From contig NC_020170.2 of NCBI RefSeq assembly GCF_000224145.3, forward strand, positions 3,798,646 through 3,862,645: DNA of 64,000 nt. The letters are read 5' to 3'. Below are positions 14,056-27,803 of this stretch, piece by piece (within the stretch, counting starts at the first letter, position 1; every line of letters begins with the position of its first letter). Origin of the DNA: Ciona intestinalis (taxonomy: Eukaryota; Chordata; Ascidiacea; Phlebobranchia; Cionidae). The position numbers were made by a program, and so were the translations under genes. The notes under the pieces are model-generated. The model saw nothing but the letters and a program-made list of their open reading frames with translations, had not been told where the DNA came from and did not search any database.

Positions 14056-15563
14056 CTATTTTGATTTTCCTTGTGCAGCTACTGCTGCCATAGCTTTTGC
14101 AACGGTTTCTGCATCTCCAAGAAACTGCATAGACACAATGGGTTTCATGTTTTCATCCAGCTTATAATAAAATGGAATTCCAGTTGGCAAATTCAGTTCC
14201 ATGATATCTTTGTCTGATATTTCTAAAACAGACATAATGTGGGAATTATCTATGGATTTGGAATCCCAGCATATAACTTTAATTGATGCTAAACAATTTC
14301 ACTCTAATTTAGCTGCATATAAGGTAGTGATACCTGTATTTATTAAAATGATATTTTAAAGTAGTCATAAATTATTACACAAATTACCATCTAAATATTT
14401 AACAATCCCTCGAAGACTATTTCCATGAGCTGCGATAATAATCTTCTTTCCTGCTTTGATATTTGGTACAATTTCCTCACTCCAGTATGGCAATGCTCTT
14501 TTTATAGTAAGTTCCAAACTTTCACAACTTGGCATATCTTCTGAACTGACATCTTTGTACCTCTCATCTTTGTTTATGATGTCATAATACTCATGGTCAC
14601 TCCCCATTTGAGGAGGGGGAACGTCAAAACTTCTGCGCCAAGTCAGAACCTGTTTTGAAGCCATTTTTTGGTAAGAAATAATACAAACCCATTATCAATA
14701 TCCTTTAATTGTGTTGAAAAACAGTTCTACAAAAATCGACCAATTAATTAGAACTGGAGTTGATTTATAAACAAAGTTATTCCACCACCATAGAAACCTT
14801 AAAAGGCAACACATAGGGGCTAACTTAACTGATCAATTACCTTAGCATTGGGTACAAATTTTTCTCGGAGTTTAATTGTCGAAGTGAAAAAGTTGTATAG
14901 TTTTATATTATGTCTATGATCAAATTAGCCTCATGTGCTTTGTGGTATACTGCTATGTGATTTGTATAAGCAACATAAAATAGCTCTTTGTTTATTTACA
15001 AACTCTGATTAGAATTACAAAAATATAATTGCTGTTACCTGAGCGTCTCCATACTTTTTAGCCGTTTCAGCTTTGTTCAACCCAGTTAAACCACCATAAT
15101 GTCTTTCATTTAACCTCCAGCTTTTCTTAATCGGAATGCTCTTCTGGCCCAATTCGCCCAAAATAGCATCAAGTGTCTCATTGGCTCGAGTTAGTACAGA
15201 GGTATAAGCAAGATCAAATGAATACCCACTGTCTTTCAAAGCTTTACCAGCAGCATTGGCCTCTTCTTTTCCTGAAAGAATGCATGTACATTAAATAGTC
15301 TAAAATACAATTGCATTTTTGTGTATATTTATTTTCAGTTACAGTTAATGCAAGAGTAAAGAAATATGAAAAAGTAAATATAAAGTTAATTTAAAACTAA
15401 CAAAAAAGCCTGCTAAATGTATTTAAAATTACGAAAAAACATGCTATATGTATCCCTGCTTACCCTTTGGACTTAAATCAGCGTTGAACCAACCGCAGAA
15501 CTTATTTGCCTTGTTCCATTCGCTTTCTCCATGACGAACCATTACTACAGTATATTCAGTCAT
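14056..15563 (-). CDS. PGAM: 2,3-bisphosphoglycerate-dependent phosphoglycerate mutase
   Basis: Four exons (15563-15464, 15271-15039, 14649-14388, 14222-14056) give 253 residues, the size of animal PGAM1/2. The enzyme interconverts 3- and 2-phosphoglycerate in cytosolic glycolysis. [17 protein letters not shown] places the phospho-accepting histidine at residue 11. [17 protein letters not shown] is the substrate-site segment, [10 protein letters not shown] follows, and AAHGNSLRG near residue 186 has the second active-site histidine. The Lys-rich tail ends QGKSK. Phases agree and all splice sites are GT..AG. The gene converges on CLPTM1. Sequence alone cannot separate the PGAM1, PGAM2 and BPGM names. 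Confidence 0.96.
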
Positions 15564-16531
15564 TTTGATTTAAAACTGCTACCAAACGTACAACCTACGG
15601 AGCTGAAATGCCTTATGCAACACGCAAACGCTATTACTTGTTGAGTAAGTTTCATTTGCACATTACGAGATAATAAGTCGATACTTATATGTAGCGATAT
15701 CGCGCCGGTAATCTGCGGTGACAGTTCAAGGACGTTGCTGAACAGGTCATTCGAGTTTAACACCGGTGGTTTTCGCTCACGCGAGATGCTACACGCCATG
15801 TTTGTGAACTTACAGGCGCATGTTTAGGATCTAAGGAACTTCAAAATGTTAGTTAACTTATTCTACGTTTTTTAGCATTCGGCCACTCTGATTCGACTCG
15901 TCTTAGCAGGTAATCCAGTATACTCCCGTTCTTTGCTCACAGAGGCATTTTGCAGCCGAACAACCATCGCATACTTATAACTGCTTCTCCAGCAGGCCAC
16001 AACACAGATCTCCATTCACCCTTACAATATACCTAAACGTAATACTCGGTTTGTTTTTAGGCCCGAGTACTATGCTCGGATATATCAGTTTGTGGAACTG
16101 TCATGGCAACCCAAATTACGAAGAAAGGAATCCTACAAAATATATCCAACAACCAAAGAGGGTAAAACAACTATGGTAAACTTTAGTGCTGTTTAGTGTT
16201 CAGAGGAGCCTGTGCTATGCAGAAACACGCGGAAACAATATGCAATTAGCTGCACTCTCGCCCGGTGTTTAATTAATTACTTTCCCAAACTTCCTGACGA
16301 TCAAAAGAGTCGAGTTGATTATTGCATGATTTATATCACGGGGTGCGCAATAATAGACGACAGCTACCAGAAGAGGAGAATTTTACTTTTACCTGGTTTT
16401 ATAAAGCATGCTATTATACTGGTGTCGTCATAACGGTGATCAAGCTACAACCAGTATCAATATCTTACAAGTCGGTTTTGGGGCGATTTAAAATGATTTA
16501 TACTTTCCCAAATTCATATACTTTTCCAAAT
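15564..16531. other. PGAM upstream / lectin A downstream region
   Basis: I see nothing coding here with support. The first 250 bp are relatively GC-rich and should contain the PGAM promoter. Confidence 0.4.
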
Positions 16532-17702
16532 TTACGTATCAAAAATTGACATTTCGCAAAGCGGTGTTGCATTGATATCACAAGGTACGTCATTCCATCC
16601 GCCTGTGCTAAATGCCACCACACAGTCTTCGCGGCCTTCAGAATTTGTTGGTTCTCCGGAATTCCAGTGTGCATCGCGGCTTAAAAGTCGCTCCCCGTTT
16701 TCCCAAACCCAAGTATTCTCCTGTTCAATATCATTAAGACCGATCCAGTTGTGCGATGATACTGTTCTTATGAGTGGATGAGTTGTGATGGTTCTGAAAA
16801 TTTTGTATATATACGGTTTATGTAAACGGCATATAGTGTAGCAGGGTGGGGAAGATGGGCCACTTTTCTCGTCACATTCGGTAGTAAACAAAGAACATTC
16901 AAAAAAATATAAAACCATCTCCTTACGACTTCCAAGTTCCACAGACCTAATTGTTCAATGGTAGCAACGTCGAGCCTTGAACCCATAACCCCTGGGTTAC
17001 AGGCAGGCGCGCTAACCACTAAACCATGGCGCCTAACCATACCATGGCGCCAAAATGGTATTGCTACCTCATTGTGTGTTCATTTCTTGGTGCAACAACA
17101 GCCAGTCTTCCTCCAATTGCCCGACAGGTCGTATTAGCAGCATGATAGTTTCTTGCTGGTATTGTTCGATACAAATAACCATTGCCGACTGACAGCCACG
17201 GTCTGCCATTTATCTCTGAAAAACATCATGGCTTTAGTCTTAGTGAGTATAGTTAATTATAAGTTCAAACTTTTAACTTACCTTTAATGCCAGTTTGCGC
17301 CATAGTTTCGATCTGACCTGAAACAGTATGAAATCATTTAGTATATATGTTACATTCTACAATATTGGCTGCAAAACATTTAAAACCTCAATAGCCTAAC
17401 CTACCCCTTAACTTTATCAGTTTGTTGTCAAACTTGTTTTCCAAAGCACGTATGACATCTTCTATATTTGCGCTGCTTTTATCTCCTTTTTGTCCCTTTA
17501 AACCGGGATGGCCGCCTACCCCTGGCGAACCTTTTACGCCTTTCAATCCAGGTGGTCCTCTTCTACCTGGAGGACCCGATGGACCTTGCGCTCCCTTCTC
17601 AGAATTTCCAACCGAGCTCAAAGTTAACAAAATCTGTCGAGTATCTTGCGCCTCAGCACAAAACACAAGTAACAATGCTAATAATACTTGGATCGCTAAC
17701 AT
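16532..17702 (-). CDS. Collectin-like lectin A (collagen + C-type lectin)
   Basis: Four exons (17702-17405, 17317-17282, 17215-17068, 16793-16532) make 247 residues. A signal peptide ([13 protein letters not shown]) is followed by about a dozen Gly-X-Y triplets from GPSGPPGRRG to GQKG, a short coil and a C-type lectin domain. The domain has NWIGLNDIEQENTW, GEPTNSEGREDC and GWNDVPC, with its last Cys in LCEMSIFD. The sugar/Ca site reads EPT, with Thr where mannose-binding lectins have Asn, but the spacing to EDC and WND is kept. This is a secreted collectin architecture, probably a pattern-recognition lectin; ligand and function are inference. It has a separate 36-nt exon that B-D lack and a shorter collagen stalk, so it is the most divergent of the four. 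Confidence 0.9.
16840..16958 (+). mobile_element. TAGTAGGG MITE, 5' part only
   Basis: Matches the family from its left end through the CCATAGACC-like segment, where a tRNA-like element takes over. Lies in intron 3 of lectin A. Confidence 0.75.
16950..17045 (-). repeat. tRNA-derived SINE fragment
   Basis: The minus strand reads GGCGCCATGGTTTAGTGG, then TTAGCGCGCCTG, then GGGTTCAAGGCTCGA. These resemble the RNA polymerase III A and B boxes of a tRNA. The acceptor stem is not closed, so it is a SINE head and not a functional tRNA gene. The first ten bases are repeated just upstream. Confidence 0.55.
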
Positions 17703-18135
17703 ACTGAAATCTATATTTTAAGACCAAGAAATAAAAGGTGAAAATAATTGGAACTTTTATATTACTAAAGTTTATTGCTTTCTTGTTTATCTCGGATAAC
17801 AGTACGTGCGATCAAAATGTTTCTCTTACACTGTCATAAACTGAACAGCAGCATATATTGTCGTCGGCAATTATGAAGAATGCGTTATATATAGTTATAT
17901 AATTCGTCCGTTCCACAAGGGAATATACTCCACCGAAAACACTGCGCGTTCTCTGCGACAGCTGTAACATGTTGTGATCTGGGTGTTGGTGTAATAGGCT
18001 GACTCTAGCCTAAATACCAGGTCGCATCGAGTGTGGCAATGTAAAATTTTCATTGCTAGATTTGGTCAACATATTTTACACATTTCTAGCATATCATTCG
18101 CATATAAAGTAGTGGGTTAAGTATTTCGACAAGCA

Positions 18136-18228
18136 GAGTAGGGTTGGGGAAGACGGACACCTTTAGCACATAATATCCAAATATTCTGATCGTGTTTTCA
18201 ACAACTAACAACGGTCTAAGTTGTACTT
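18136..18228 (-). mobile_element. TAGTAGGG MITE, truncated
   Basis: Reverse-oriented copy with one TIR and the AGCACATAATATCC segment, lost beyond ACAACGGTCTA. Confidence 0.7.
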
Positions 18229-18784
18229 TACCTATTCTAGCGGAGGTCCATTATTATAATTCTCCTTGGAGTGTTCGGTATGCGGCTGTCGATCGTCACG
18301 TGACAATATATGCAGAAACCAGATGAATGACGTCAGTAGGGTAAGTACTTTCTTGATGTGTCGTATGATAAAGCTGGTGATAATTAGGATAGAATTGTTA
18401 TAGTAACGCTTTGGCAGTATCTATAACAGCAGGACAGAATAAAACTGCAGCTTATTGCAGTTTTATAACGTGGGAAATCGTATACCTGCAGTGGTGTATT
18501 AAAAACAATGTGCACGAATCAGCTTGCAGTGCATTTGAATTACCTTGGGGATAATGTGTATGACAGCCAGAATAATAATGTCACAGGTATTGTATAAGAT
18601 ATTTGTTGAGACATTTGTGCAATATCTTATAACGCCGCACCAAACGTATAGCTTCATTTTCCGTAAAAATATGCTTCCTTCAATTATGTTATATAGTGTC
18701 ATGCATTTATATTGCCCCCTTTTAGCATTTATTAGTTTCCTCTATGAGTGGTATACAATATGAACCATGTAGTGCAGCATGGAA

Positions 18785-18915
18785 TAACATAAAGATGCCG
18801 TTAGCACATTATATCGCATATTTCCTATAATCGTGTTTTTAATAATTACTACCAAATTTTGGAGTCGTGAGAATACGGTTACATAATTCAGCACCTATAT
18901 AGATTAGCAAATGGT
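18785..18915 (-). mobile_element. MITE subfamily 2, partial
   Basis: Divergent copy recognised by CCGTTAGCACAT, ATTTCCTA.AATCG and GAGTCGTGAGAATACGG in the family order. Confidence 0.55.
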
Positions 18916-18965
18916 AATACAAAAGAAAATGAAAACAAGAACCATCCTACATCAACCTATCGTAT

Positions 18966-19155
18966 AGTAGGGTTGGGGAGGATGGGACACCTTTTAACTC
19001 CATTTTTTCTTCTTTAGTAGTAAACAAAGAACATTTAAAGAATCCTAAAACTATATTCTCACGACTCCCATAGGTTGTTGTTAATTATTAAAAACACGAT
19101 CGGGATATTTGTATATTATGTGCTAAAGGTGTCCCATCTTCCACCACCCTATACT
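18966..19155 (+). mobile_element. TAGTAGGG MITE, full length
   Basis: Both TIRs are present, TAGTAGGGTTGGGGAGGATG at the left and CCCATCTTCCACCACCCTA at the right. Confidence 0.9.
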
Positions 19156-19156
19156 A

Positions 19157-19345
19157 TATAGTAGGGTTGGGGAAGACAAGACACCTTTAGCACATAATTC
19201 CCAAATATCCTGATCGTGGTTTAAATAAATAAGAACGCTACATAGGTGTCACGGAGGTACGGTTTAAAATTCTTTGAGTGTTTTGTTTACTACTAAATGT
19301 GAAAATAACATAAAAAGGTATCCCATCTTCCCCCACGGTACTATA
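19157..19345 (-). mobile_element. TAGTAGGG MITE, full length, abutting the previous copy
   Basis: Opposite orientation to its neighbour and joined through TATATAG, as expected for independent insertions into TA sites. Confidence 0.9.
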
Positions 19346-19386
19346 TGTTCAATTGTCTGGATTTAAACATAAACTTATTTTTTTAG

Positions 19387-22300
19387 TCAGGTTTGCAGAC
19401 GGAAAAACCCTTTCCTGCAACAAATCTGCACTTGCAGACGTGAGTGAATATTTTCGTGCGCTTTTCTTTGGCAATTTTCAAGAGAATGGCAACTCTAATG
19501 TTAAACTGCCCGACGTTGACTATGATGTTTTCAACAAAGTATTGGTGGCATGCACAAATGGCGAATCTTCAATAGTCAGGTGAATATATAACATATTTTT
19601 CTGCCTTGAACTGTTAAAACGCGCCATTATATTTTAGTATGTCATAAACTTATACTATATAATCACGTCCAACGTAAGGAGAAGCACATAATGCGGATCA
19701 GAAAGCGATAAATAAAAATAATGTAAAATTTTCAAAAAAAATGTTTTCTGGTCACAATTATCATTATTTCTAACAGATCTGTTTGTTGTACAGATTAAGT
19801 TGCGAAGAAATTTGGGAAGTTATTGAACTTTCGGACATGCTCGCGTTTAAAACTTCGGCGGAGGCTTGTGACAAAATTCTTTCTGCACGTTTAAACGCAG
19901 ACAACTGTGTTGCAATGTGTGGTCTTGCAGATTCATTCCATCGACTTGATTTGATTAAAGATGCCGTACATTTCATGCTTGATACGTGGTAAGTAACGTA
20001 GTATACAAAGTTCACACAGTCGTATTAATAGCATGCGGTTTTCAATTCATTTAAATAAACGCAATAAAATTCACTCTTACAAACACAGACACACTCTATA
20101 AAATTCTACATATATTACTATGATTGCTAGATTTAGTAAAAACATTTCATTATTTCATCAGGTTTGGAGAACATATAACCAATCTCAAAAACTTTAAAAC
20201 ATTGAAAACCGACAGCATCTATACTTGTTCTAATTGTGACAAAAACACTGAACACTCACTGCTCATCAAAAGAATTTTTAACACAAATATTTCAAACAAA
20301 TTTACGAACAACGAAACTTTGGGCCCTGTATTTGAACAATCAGGATCGCTTGAAAACCTTTTAGACTGCTACAAAATTGAGCATCGCTTTTACTTCATCG
20401 GTGGGTTTCGGTACAGGACACATTATAAATGTTACAAGATGGAATCAGATCTATTTGTAGGTCAAAAACAAACTGTTGAACGGGAGGAAGAAGATCTTAA
20501 TTCAGGTGATTGTTTAAGGCATAAATATATTGTTTTGACAATTGTCTTGGCAGGATACTCGAACCTTCCGGAATTTCCTGATAGAAACCTAGAGGACTAC
20601 CGCACCGTTGCTGTCGGTAGATTTATATACGTTATTGGTGGCTTTAACTACGAGAAAATGCAGTCCACGCGCGCCACCTGGCGGTTATGTACACGAGAAA
20701 ATAGGTGGTCGCAAGTTGCACCGATGAAGCATGGCCGGTTGGTGATTATTTTATCCGTTATGTAACTATCTGTTGAATTTTTTATTACACTGCGATGCTT
20801 TCCACTTAACAGGCTCATGCACTGCGCTACTACTGTTGGCGGGAGGGTTTACGTGTGTGGTGGGTACGATGGGGAAACGGTACACAGCACCGCTGAATGC
20901 TACGACACGAGAATCAACAAATGGATTGCTTTACCGAACATGCCTATTGGTACATCAACTAAGCAGTTTCAAAACGATACAGCGTTATGACATTTTTAGC
21001 GTAAAATACCCCTATTTCAGCACCATCTATCCAGTAAAACACGGTTACGCTCTATTATTACAATATAAAACTAAAACAATTTCACTATACTGTGGGGTAA
21101 TATCGGTATTGTTAGCAACCAAAGTCCCTTATTTCAAAATCGTGTTTTAAACATTTAAAACAATTAACAACGCTCGTTTATAGAGTCACGAGGATATACG
21201 GTTATATATAATTCTGTAAATATTATTTGTCTAGCATTAAATGAAACTAGAAACAATAATGAAAGTATGCCCCATCTTATCCCAAGCTACTTTTTACTAT
21301 AATTTATATATCATTAATCCATACTAAACAATTATACACCCAGGCGTTGGGAATGCTGCATGTACATCTCATGACGTCAGTATATACGTCATATGTGGCC
21401 AATTCGGGGTAAAGTCGATCCAAACGACAAGTAAGGTCCAACAATTTAATACAACAAGCCGGCAATGGAGTTTACCCACTATATATGATTCGCCAGGTAG
21501 ATTACATATGAATTATAACAATATTATTCACACTAATTGTCCATCAACATAATGGATTACATAGGAATTATAACACTATTATTCACACTAATTGTCCATC
21601 AACATAATGGTTTGTTCTAATTACCTTATGACAGTTTTCTCTCCTTTGAGCGAATATGGAATGTCTGCTGTGGGATTTGAAGATGATATTATTGTCCTTG
21701 GTGGGCAAACTACAAGAGTGGATGCTTTTAATACTAAGACACTAAAATGGAAACGGTCAGTAGTTATAGTAACAACACATAATGTACAACAGTTATAGCT
21801 AACTTTCAATTCATGGCGTTGATGTACAGTTTTATATTTAACTTTAAACAATTAGTTCGTGTATTTAACAATAGTCCTGAGCAAAACACCCGCCTTGGTA
21901 ATATTGTTTATCAATTACAGACTAGCTGACATGAACAGCAGGCGAATGGATGTAACTTGCATGAAATACAGAGGTCAAGTTCTTGCCGCTGGTGGCTGGG
22001 ACTATAGCTCAGGTAAGCTATGTTAGTATCATCTTTATCTAACAATAAAAGCAATAACACTTATGAAAACAACAGTAAAACTGACGCTAATTCCTGTCCT
22101 ACAAAAACGCCTCACAGTCACAAATACAGTATAGCAGCACACAATACACACTACGAATGGCGTGCTATCACGCTTAAAGTAAGAAATGCGCCAAGTAATG
22201 TAGTGGTAATCAAGGAGCTGCAAGCGGCAGCGGGCAATCATTTTTCGTGATGTTTTGACACGGTTGACTCGACATTCGTTGTGTCATGTTTTTTCAGGAG

Positions 22301-22425
22301 AGTACTTTGGAAGTGTTGAGGTCTACAACTCTGTCCTAAATACATGGAAGGTGCTGCCACACAGTTTACCTGTCGCTGCTAAAAACATAGGATTCTGTTA
22401 CGTTTATGATGTTGAACGAAAATAG
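19387..22425 (+). CDS. BTB-BACK-Kelch protein (KLHL-like), 5' end not found
   Basis: Eight exons (19387-19579, 19794-19988, 20162-20737, 20813-20949, 21344-21496, 21635-21755, 21921-22012, 22298-22425) splice in frame to a TAG stop. The first gives the core of a BTB domain (RFADGKTL, ALADVSEYFRALFFG, VKLPDVDYDVF). The second gives BTB end and BACK start (DMLAFKTSAEACDKIL, GLADSFHRLDL). The rest are Kelch blades seen as YFIGGF, IYVIGGF, VYVCGGYDGET, IYVICGQFG, IIVLGGQ and VLAAGGWD. KLHL proteins usually present substrates to cullin-3 E3 ligases. The N-terminal part of the BTB domain and the ATG must lie on an upstream exon I cannot find. The donor of exon 3 (CG|GTTGGT) is weak. Confidence 0.88.
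21093..21299 (-). mobile_element. MITE subfamily 2, full length
   Basis: Starts ACTGTGGGGTAATATCGG and ends near CCCCATCTTATCCCAAGC; lies in an intron of the Kelch gene. Confidence 0.7.
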
Positions 22426-23056
22426 TTTTTATCTTGAATTCATATCTGACGATCTTCCTATTGCTGTAAATTGGTGTTTGATAAATGCGTGTGTGATTGC
22501 TTACACTGTGATTACTGCATAAGTAATTTAATAAATATAGTAGGGTGGGGGAAGATGGGACACCTTTTTATTCTATTTTCTCGTCAAAATTTACTAGTAA
22601 ACAAAGGACAATTAAAGAATTATAAAACTGTATTCTCACGACTTCCATAGAGCTATAAGCAAAATCAGGATATTTGGATATTATGTGCTAAACGTGTCCC
22701 GTCTTCGCCCACCCTACTATATTTATTTTATTCTACAAGATTTTACGACATTTATGTTTAATTACTTCCCACCATTAGTGGCTTTTTAAATCTAATCACC
22801 ATCTTTCACAAAATATCTTGAATAAAAAAGTGTTTTCTTATGTAGAAATTTATTTCATACAAACCATGATTTACGGCTATGATCTATTTTCGCGCAGAAA
22901 GTTAGTTGAAAAGAAAATGAAAAAAAAAGAAGCATATCGTAATACGCAAGGTTACAAGCATTGTATTGTGAAAGGTCAAGCAAAGCTAAGAGTATAATAT
23001 AACTGCTGCTGGTGTACTATTTTCTATGGAGTTGTAATTCAAAGTTCGCGTCCCAT
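22426..23056. other. Kelch 3' flank and lectin B 3' flank
   Basis: Contains one full MITE and otherwise no feature I can support. The two genes converge here. Confidence 0.5.
22538..22722 (+). mobile_element. TAGTAGGG MITE, full length
   Basis: Typical copy with both TIRs; ends in CGCCCACCCTACTATA. Confidence 0.92.
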
Positions 23057-24057
23057 TTACGCGTCGAAAACTGACATTTCACAAAGCGTTACTGGGCCAG
23101 TGTAACCACAAGATATATCATTCCAACCTTGTGCGTTGTGCATCTCCACACAATCTTCGACACCCGCAGAATTGTCTGGTTGCGAAGGTAACCAATGTGC
23201 ATCGCTGCTTAAAAGTCGCTCCCCGTTTTCCCAAACCCAAGTGTTCTCCTGCGCAATATCAGTAAGACCGATCCAGTTGCGTTGGGATGAGGTGATACCG
23301 AAATGATTTCTAATCATTCTGAAATATTACAAACGTCTTTAAATGTGTACCAAGGCCAAGGCAAGTTTAAAAACACAAGACTATAGTAGACAAAATATAT
23401 ATCCAAAGCAAATATTTCCATAGATAAATGTTATTGCACCTCGTTATGTTCATATTTCTTGGAGCAATAATAGCCAATGTTGCACCGATTGCTGCACACG
23501 AACGTTTAGCAGCTTGATAGTTTGATGCTGGTAGGGTTCGATAAATATAACCATTTCCAGCAGAAAACCATTCTCTTCCATTTATCTCTGTAAACATGCT
23601 TTTAGTGAAAAAACAATAATGCTTATTAACAGATAACCTTACGTTTAACGCCTGTTTGAAACCTGCTGAACCGGTTTTTCATTTCTTGTATGTTCGAAGT
23701 ACATTCTCCTTTCTGTCCCTTCGGACCGAGTCTGCCGACATTTCCAGCCGAGCCTTTCAATCCAGGTGGTCCTCTTTCACCTGGGCGTCCCGTAGTACCG
23801 AGTCCGCCGACAGGGCCAACCGAGCCTTTTAATCCAGGTGGTCCTCTATCACCTTGACGACCCGTAGTACCGGGTCCGCCGACAGGTCCAGCTGAGCCTC
23901 GTAATCCAGGTGGTCCTCTTTTACCTGGAAGACCCGGTGGACCTTGCGCTCCCTTCTCAGAATTTCCAACCGAGCTCAAAGTTAATAAAATCTGTCGAGT
24001 ATCTTGCGCCTCAGCACAAAACACAAGTAACAATGCTAATACCAACTTAAAAAACAT
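23057..24057 (-). CDS. Collectin-like lectin B (QPD type)
   Basis: Three exons (24057-23643, 23587-23440, 23318-23057) give 274 residues with an open frame. The order is signal peptide ([14 protein letters not shown]), a collagen stalk with three related 24-residue modules beginning GPPGL, a short coil [14 protein letters not shown], and a C-type lectin domain. That domain has [34 protein letters not shown] and a final Cys in LCEMSVFDA. The QPD triplet is what galactose-type C-type lectins carry in place of EPN. It looks intact, and its gene body and 5' flank are most similar to lectin D. Likely secreted, trimeric and calcium-dependent; the ligand is inferred from the motif only. Confidence 0.92.
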
Positions 24058-25077
24058 TTTGAAATTCTCTGTATGACAAAACTAAAATTATTAAAAAAAT
24101 TCTTGTTTTAGGACTTTTTCAATTATAGTAAAACACCTTGCCAATTTCCAACGAGCTAGAAAACAAAAAAATATTTCCATACAGCGTTTAATCAGTGAAC
24201 TAAAATAATCTGTACAGAACACCTTACTAACTTATAAATGCTGATGAAACTGCCGCCAGTGAATACAACAAATATACGTGTCCGGATCTGGCACTTAATT
24301 TCCTTGAAAAATTCTTTGTGGGAATTAATTTCCCTGAAAAATTTCTTAGCCAGAGGTGATTTTATTAGAAAAATTTCACGGATATACCTGCTGTCGTCAA
24401 CACTGTATAAGCTCATCGACTTATAAATGCTGATGAAACTGCTGCAAGTGTATACAACCAATATACATGTCAGAATTTGGCACCTAATTTCCGTGAAAAA
24501 TTCTTAGCCAAAGGTGATTTCAGTAGAAAAACTTCACAAACAACCCTGACGTAAACACTGCTGTATGAGTATGACGTACATGGAACAAAAATGGCCAAAA
24601 TAACTTACAAATACAATTTTTACTTCAAACTAATCTGGTTCAGGTGGCGAGGTTAATGAAAAAATGTTAATTTACAACGCATAAGGTACCGAAAGCAGAA
24701 TCAAAACAACCAAGGATATACGGAAGGCACAAAATACACGAGTTGGTAAAAGGTTCGATTCTGCAAAGAAATTTACAAGAACAATGAAAAAATGTACCCA
24801 GTGACTCGGCAGCAATAAGTCGCTTTGATAGCATTTATTCAAAACGCTGAACTGCTCGTTTTGCAAACTAAACAACACAAGACTGCTCACTACATTATCT
24901 ATGCTAATAAAGAAGACCGCCGTAGGCGTACCATTGCGGAATCTAGCAGGCAGGGAATCTTTATTTATTTGGTGGGTCGTATCGAGAGAGATCACCAATA
25001 CCAGTGGTAAACATGGCATGCAGCATATATGTTTGGCTTATTAAAATGGTGTGCCCAATTCAGAATCCATTACGACA
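24058..25077. other. Duplicated 5' flank of lectin B and unassigned DNA
   Basis: From 24090 to about 24790 the sequence is nearly the same as 28500-29220 upstream of lectin D. The stretch 24795-25010 differs from D and has a short open frame on the plus strand (NKEDRRRRTIAESS) that I cannot assign. Confidence 0.5.
24230..24545. repeat. Two tandem promoter-proximal repeats of lectin B
   Basis: Two units of about 125-190 bp, each beginning CTTATAAATGCTGATGAAAC and containing GGCAC.TAATTTCC.TGAAAAA and CTTAGCCA.AGGTGATTT. The same array recurs upstream of C and D. Confidence 0.75.
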
Positions 25078-26312
<1,235 letters not shown>

Positions 26313-27136
26313 TTTGAAATTCTCTGTATGACAAAACTCAAATTAATAATACAGCGTATACTTAGTGAACTAAAATAATCTGTACAGAACAGCTTACTAA
26401 CTTATAAATGCTGATGAAACTGCCGCCAGTGAATACAACAAATATACGTGTCCGGATCTGGCACTTAATTTCCTTGAAAAATTCTTTGTGGGAATTAATT
26501 TCCCTGAAAAAATTCTTAGCCGGAGGTGGTTTTATTAAAAAATTACGGATATACCTGCTGTCGTCAACACTGTATGAGCTCATCGAATTATAAATGCTGA
26601 TGAAACTGCTGCAAGTGTATACAACCAATATACATGTCGGGATCTGGCACTTAATTTCCGTGGAAATTTCTTAGCTAGAAGTGGTTTTAATAGAAAAACT
26701 TCACGAATATACCTGTCGTCAACACTGCATGAGCTCTTCCCCCACTCTACTATATATGCGAGGAGCACAAAATACACAATAGTAAAAGGTTCGCTTCTGC
26801 AAAGAAATTTACAAGATCGAGACTTCATTTTTAACCGGTATATTTCACAAAATTAAAATGGAAAATTGTGTTCCCATAAAGCAATATTACCAGCCAATCT
26901 TATTGGCAGCATAGTTTATTCGGCGCAAAGGGGTACATAAGTAAAAAGAAGGAGACACCAGAACTATATACGTATTATAAAGTGTGTAAAGCTAAGTTTT
27001 ATATTATATAGCAAGAGGAAAAATCTAGCGTGAAAGCACAAGCAAAGCAAACTTTTATTGTTTTAATAATCCTGTTTTATGGTCTATATGTTTGGCTTAT
27101 TAAAATGGTGTGCGCGATTCAGAATCCATTACGACA
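26313..27136. other. Duplicated 5' flank of lectin C
   Basis: 26340-26830 repeats the flanks of B and D with several small deletions. 26730-26756 ends like a MITE right terminus. 26835-27136 is the 3' flank of D. Confidence 0.5.
26400..26715. repeat. Promoter-proximal tandem repeats of lectin C
   Basis: Two units homologous to those at 24230-24545, the first starting at 26400 and the second at about 26588. Confidence 0.7.
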
Positions 27137-27476
27137 TTATGCGTCAAAAAGTGACATTTCGCAGAGTGGTATAAACAGCAGTTGGCAACCGACATCATTC
27201 CATTTTCCTGTAGAATAAATCATCCCACAATCCTCCTCTGCAATTGAGTTGGGTTCTCCAGGTGTCCAGTGTGCATGGCTGCTTAGAACTCGCTCACCAT
27301 TTTCCCAAACCCAAGTATTCTCTCGTTCAATATCATTCATACCGATCCAGGTGTGTTGGGATGATGTAATCCCGAAGTGATGTATAATCATTCTGAAATA
27401 TTACCAACGTCTTTAAACGTGTACCAACGCAAGTTTTACAAAAAAACTATTAGGCACTAAAATCAGCATATATAGT

Positions 27477-27545
27477 AGAGTGGGGAAGACGGGAAACTTA
27501 GGCACATATTGTCACAATATTTCCAAAATCAAAACATATATGACG
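27477..27545 (-). mobile_element. TAGTAGGG MITE, truncated
   Basis: Left TIR (AGTAGAGTGGGGAAGACGGG) and a little of the interior, in intron 2 of lectin D. Confidence 0.6.
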
Positions 27546-27610
27546 TTTTTGGGTGATAACACGGATTACTACTACTCTACCTTTGTTAACTGACATCTAT
27601 TAAAACAATA

Positions 27611-27803
27611 TAGTAGGGTGGGGGGAGATGGGGCACCTTTAGCAAGTAATATTTAAATATCCGAATCGTGTTTTAAACAATTAACAATGATTATGGGAGT
27701 CGTGAGAATACGGTTTACAATTCTTTAAATGATCTTTGTTTACCATTAAATGGGATGAAAAAAATAGAATGATAAAACGTCCCATCTTCCCCACCCTACT
27801 ATA
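27611..27803 (-). mobile_element. TAGTAGGG MITE, full length
   Basis: Both TIRs intact; in the same intron of lectin D, 66 bp from the truncated copy. Confidence 0.92.

Larger units (their letters stand above)
17703..19386. other. Lectin A / BTB-Kelch intergenic region with MITEs
   Basis: Upstream DNA of lectin A, and probably the missing first exon and promoter of the BTB-Kelch gene, which I could not locate. Much of 18.1-19.35 kb is MITE sequence (listed separately). Confidence 0.4.

Noticed and set aside
16950-17045. Functional tRNA gene on the minus strand
   Set aside because: A and B boxes are recognisable, but the acceptor stem does not close and the 3' part runs into unrelated sequence; a SINE head fits better.
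17422-17721. Plus-strand open frames across the collagen exon of lectin A (also 26022-26240)
   Set aside because: They are reverse-strand images of Gly-X-Y coding sequence, which stays open because of its codon pattern.
24825-25010. Short basic open frame with NKEDRRRRTIAESS
   Set aside because: Too short, no start context and no family. It is noted as unassigned DNA and not called a gene.
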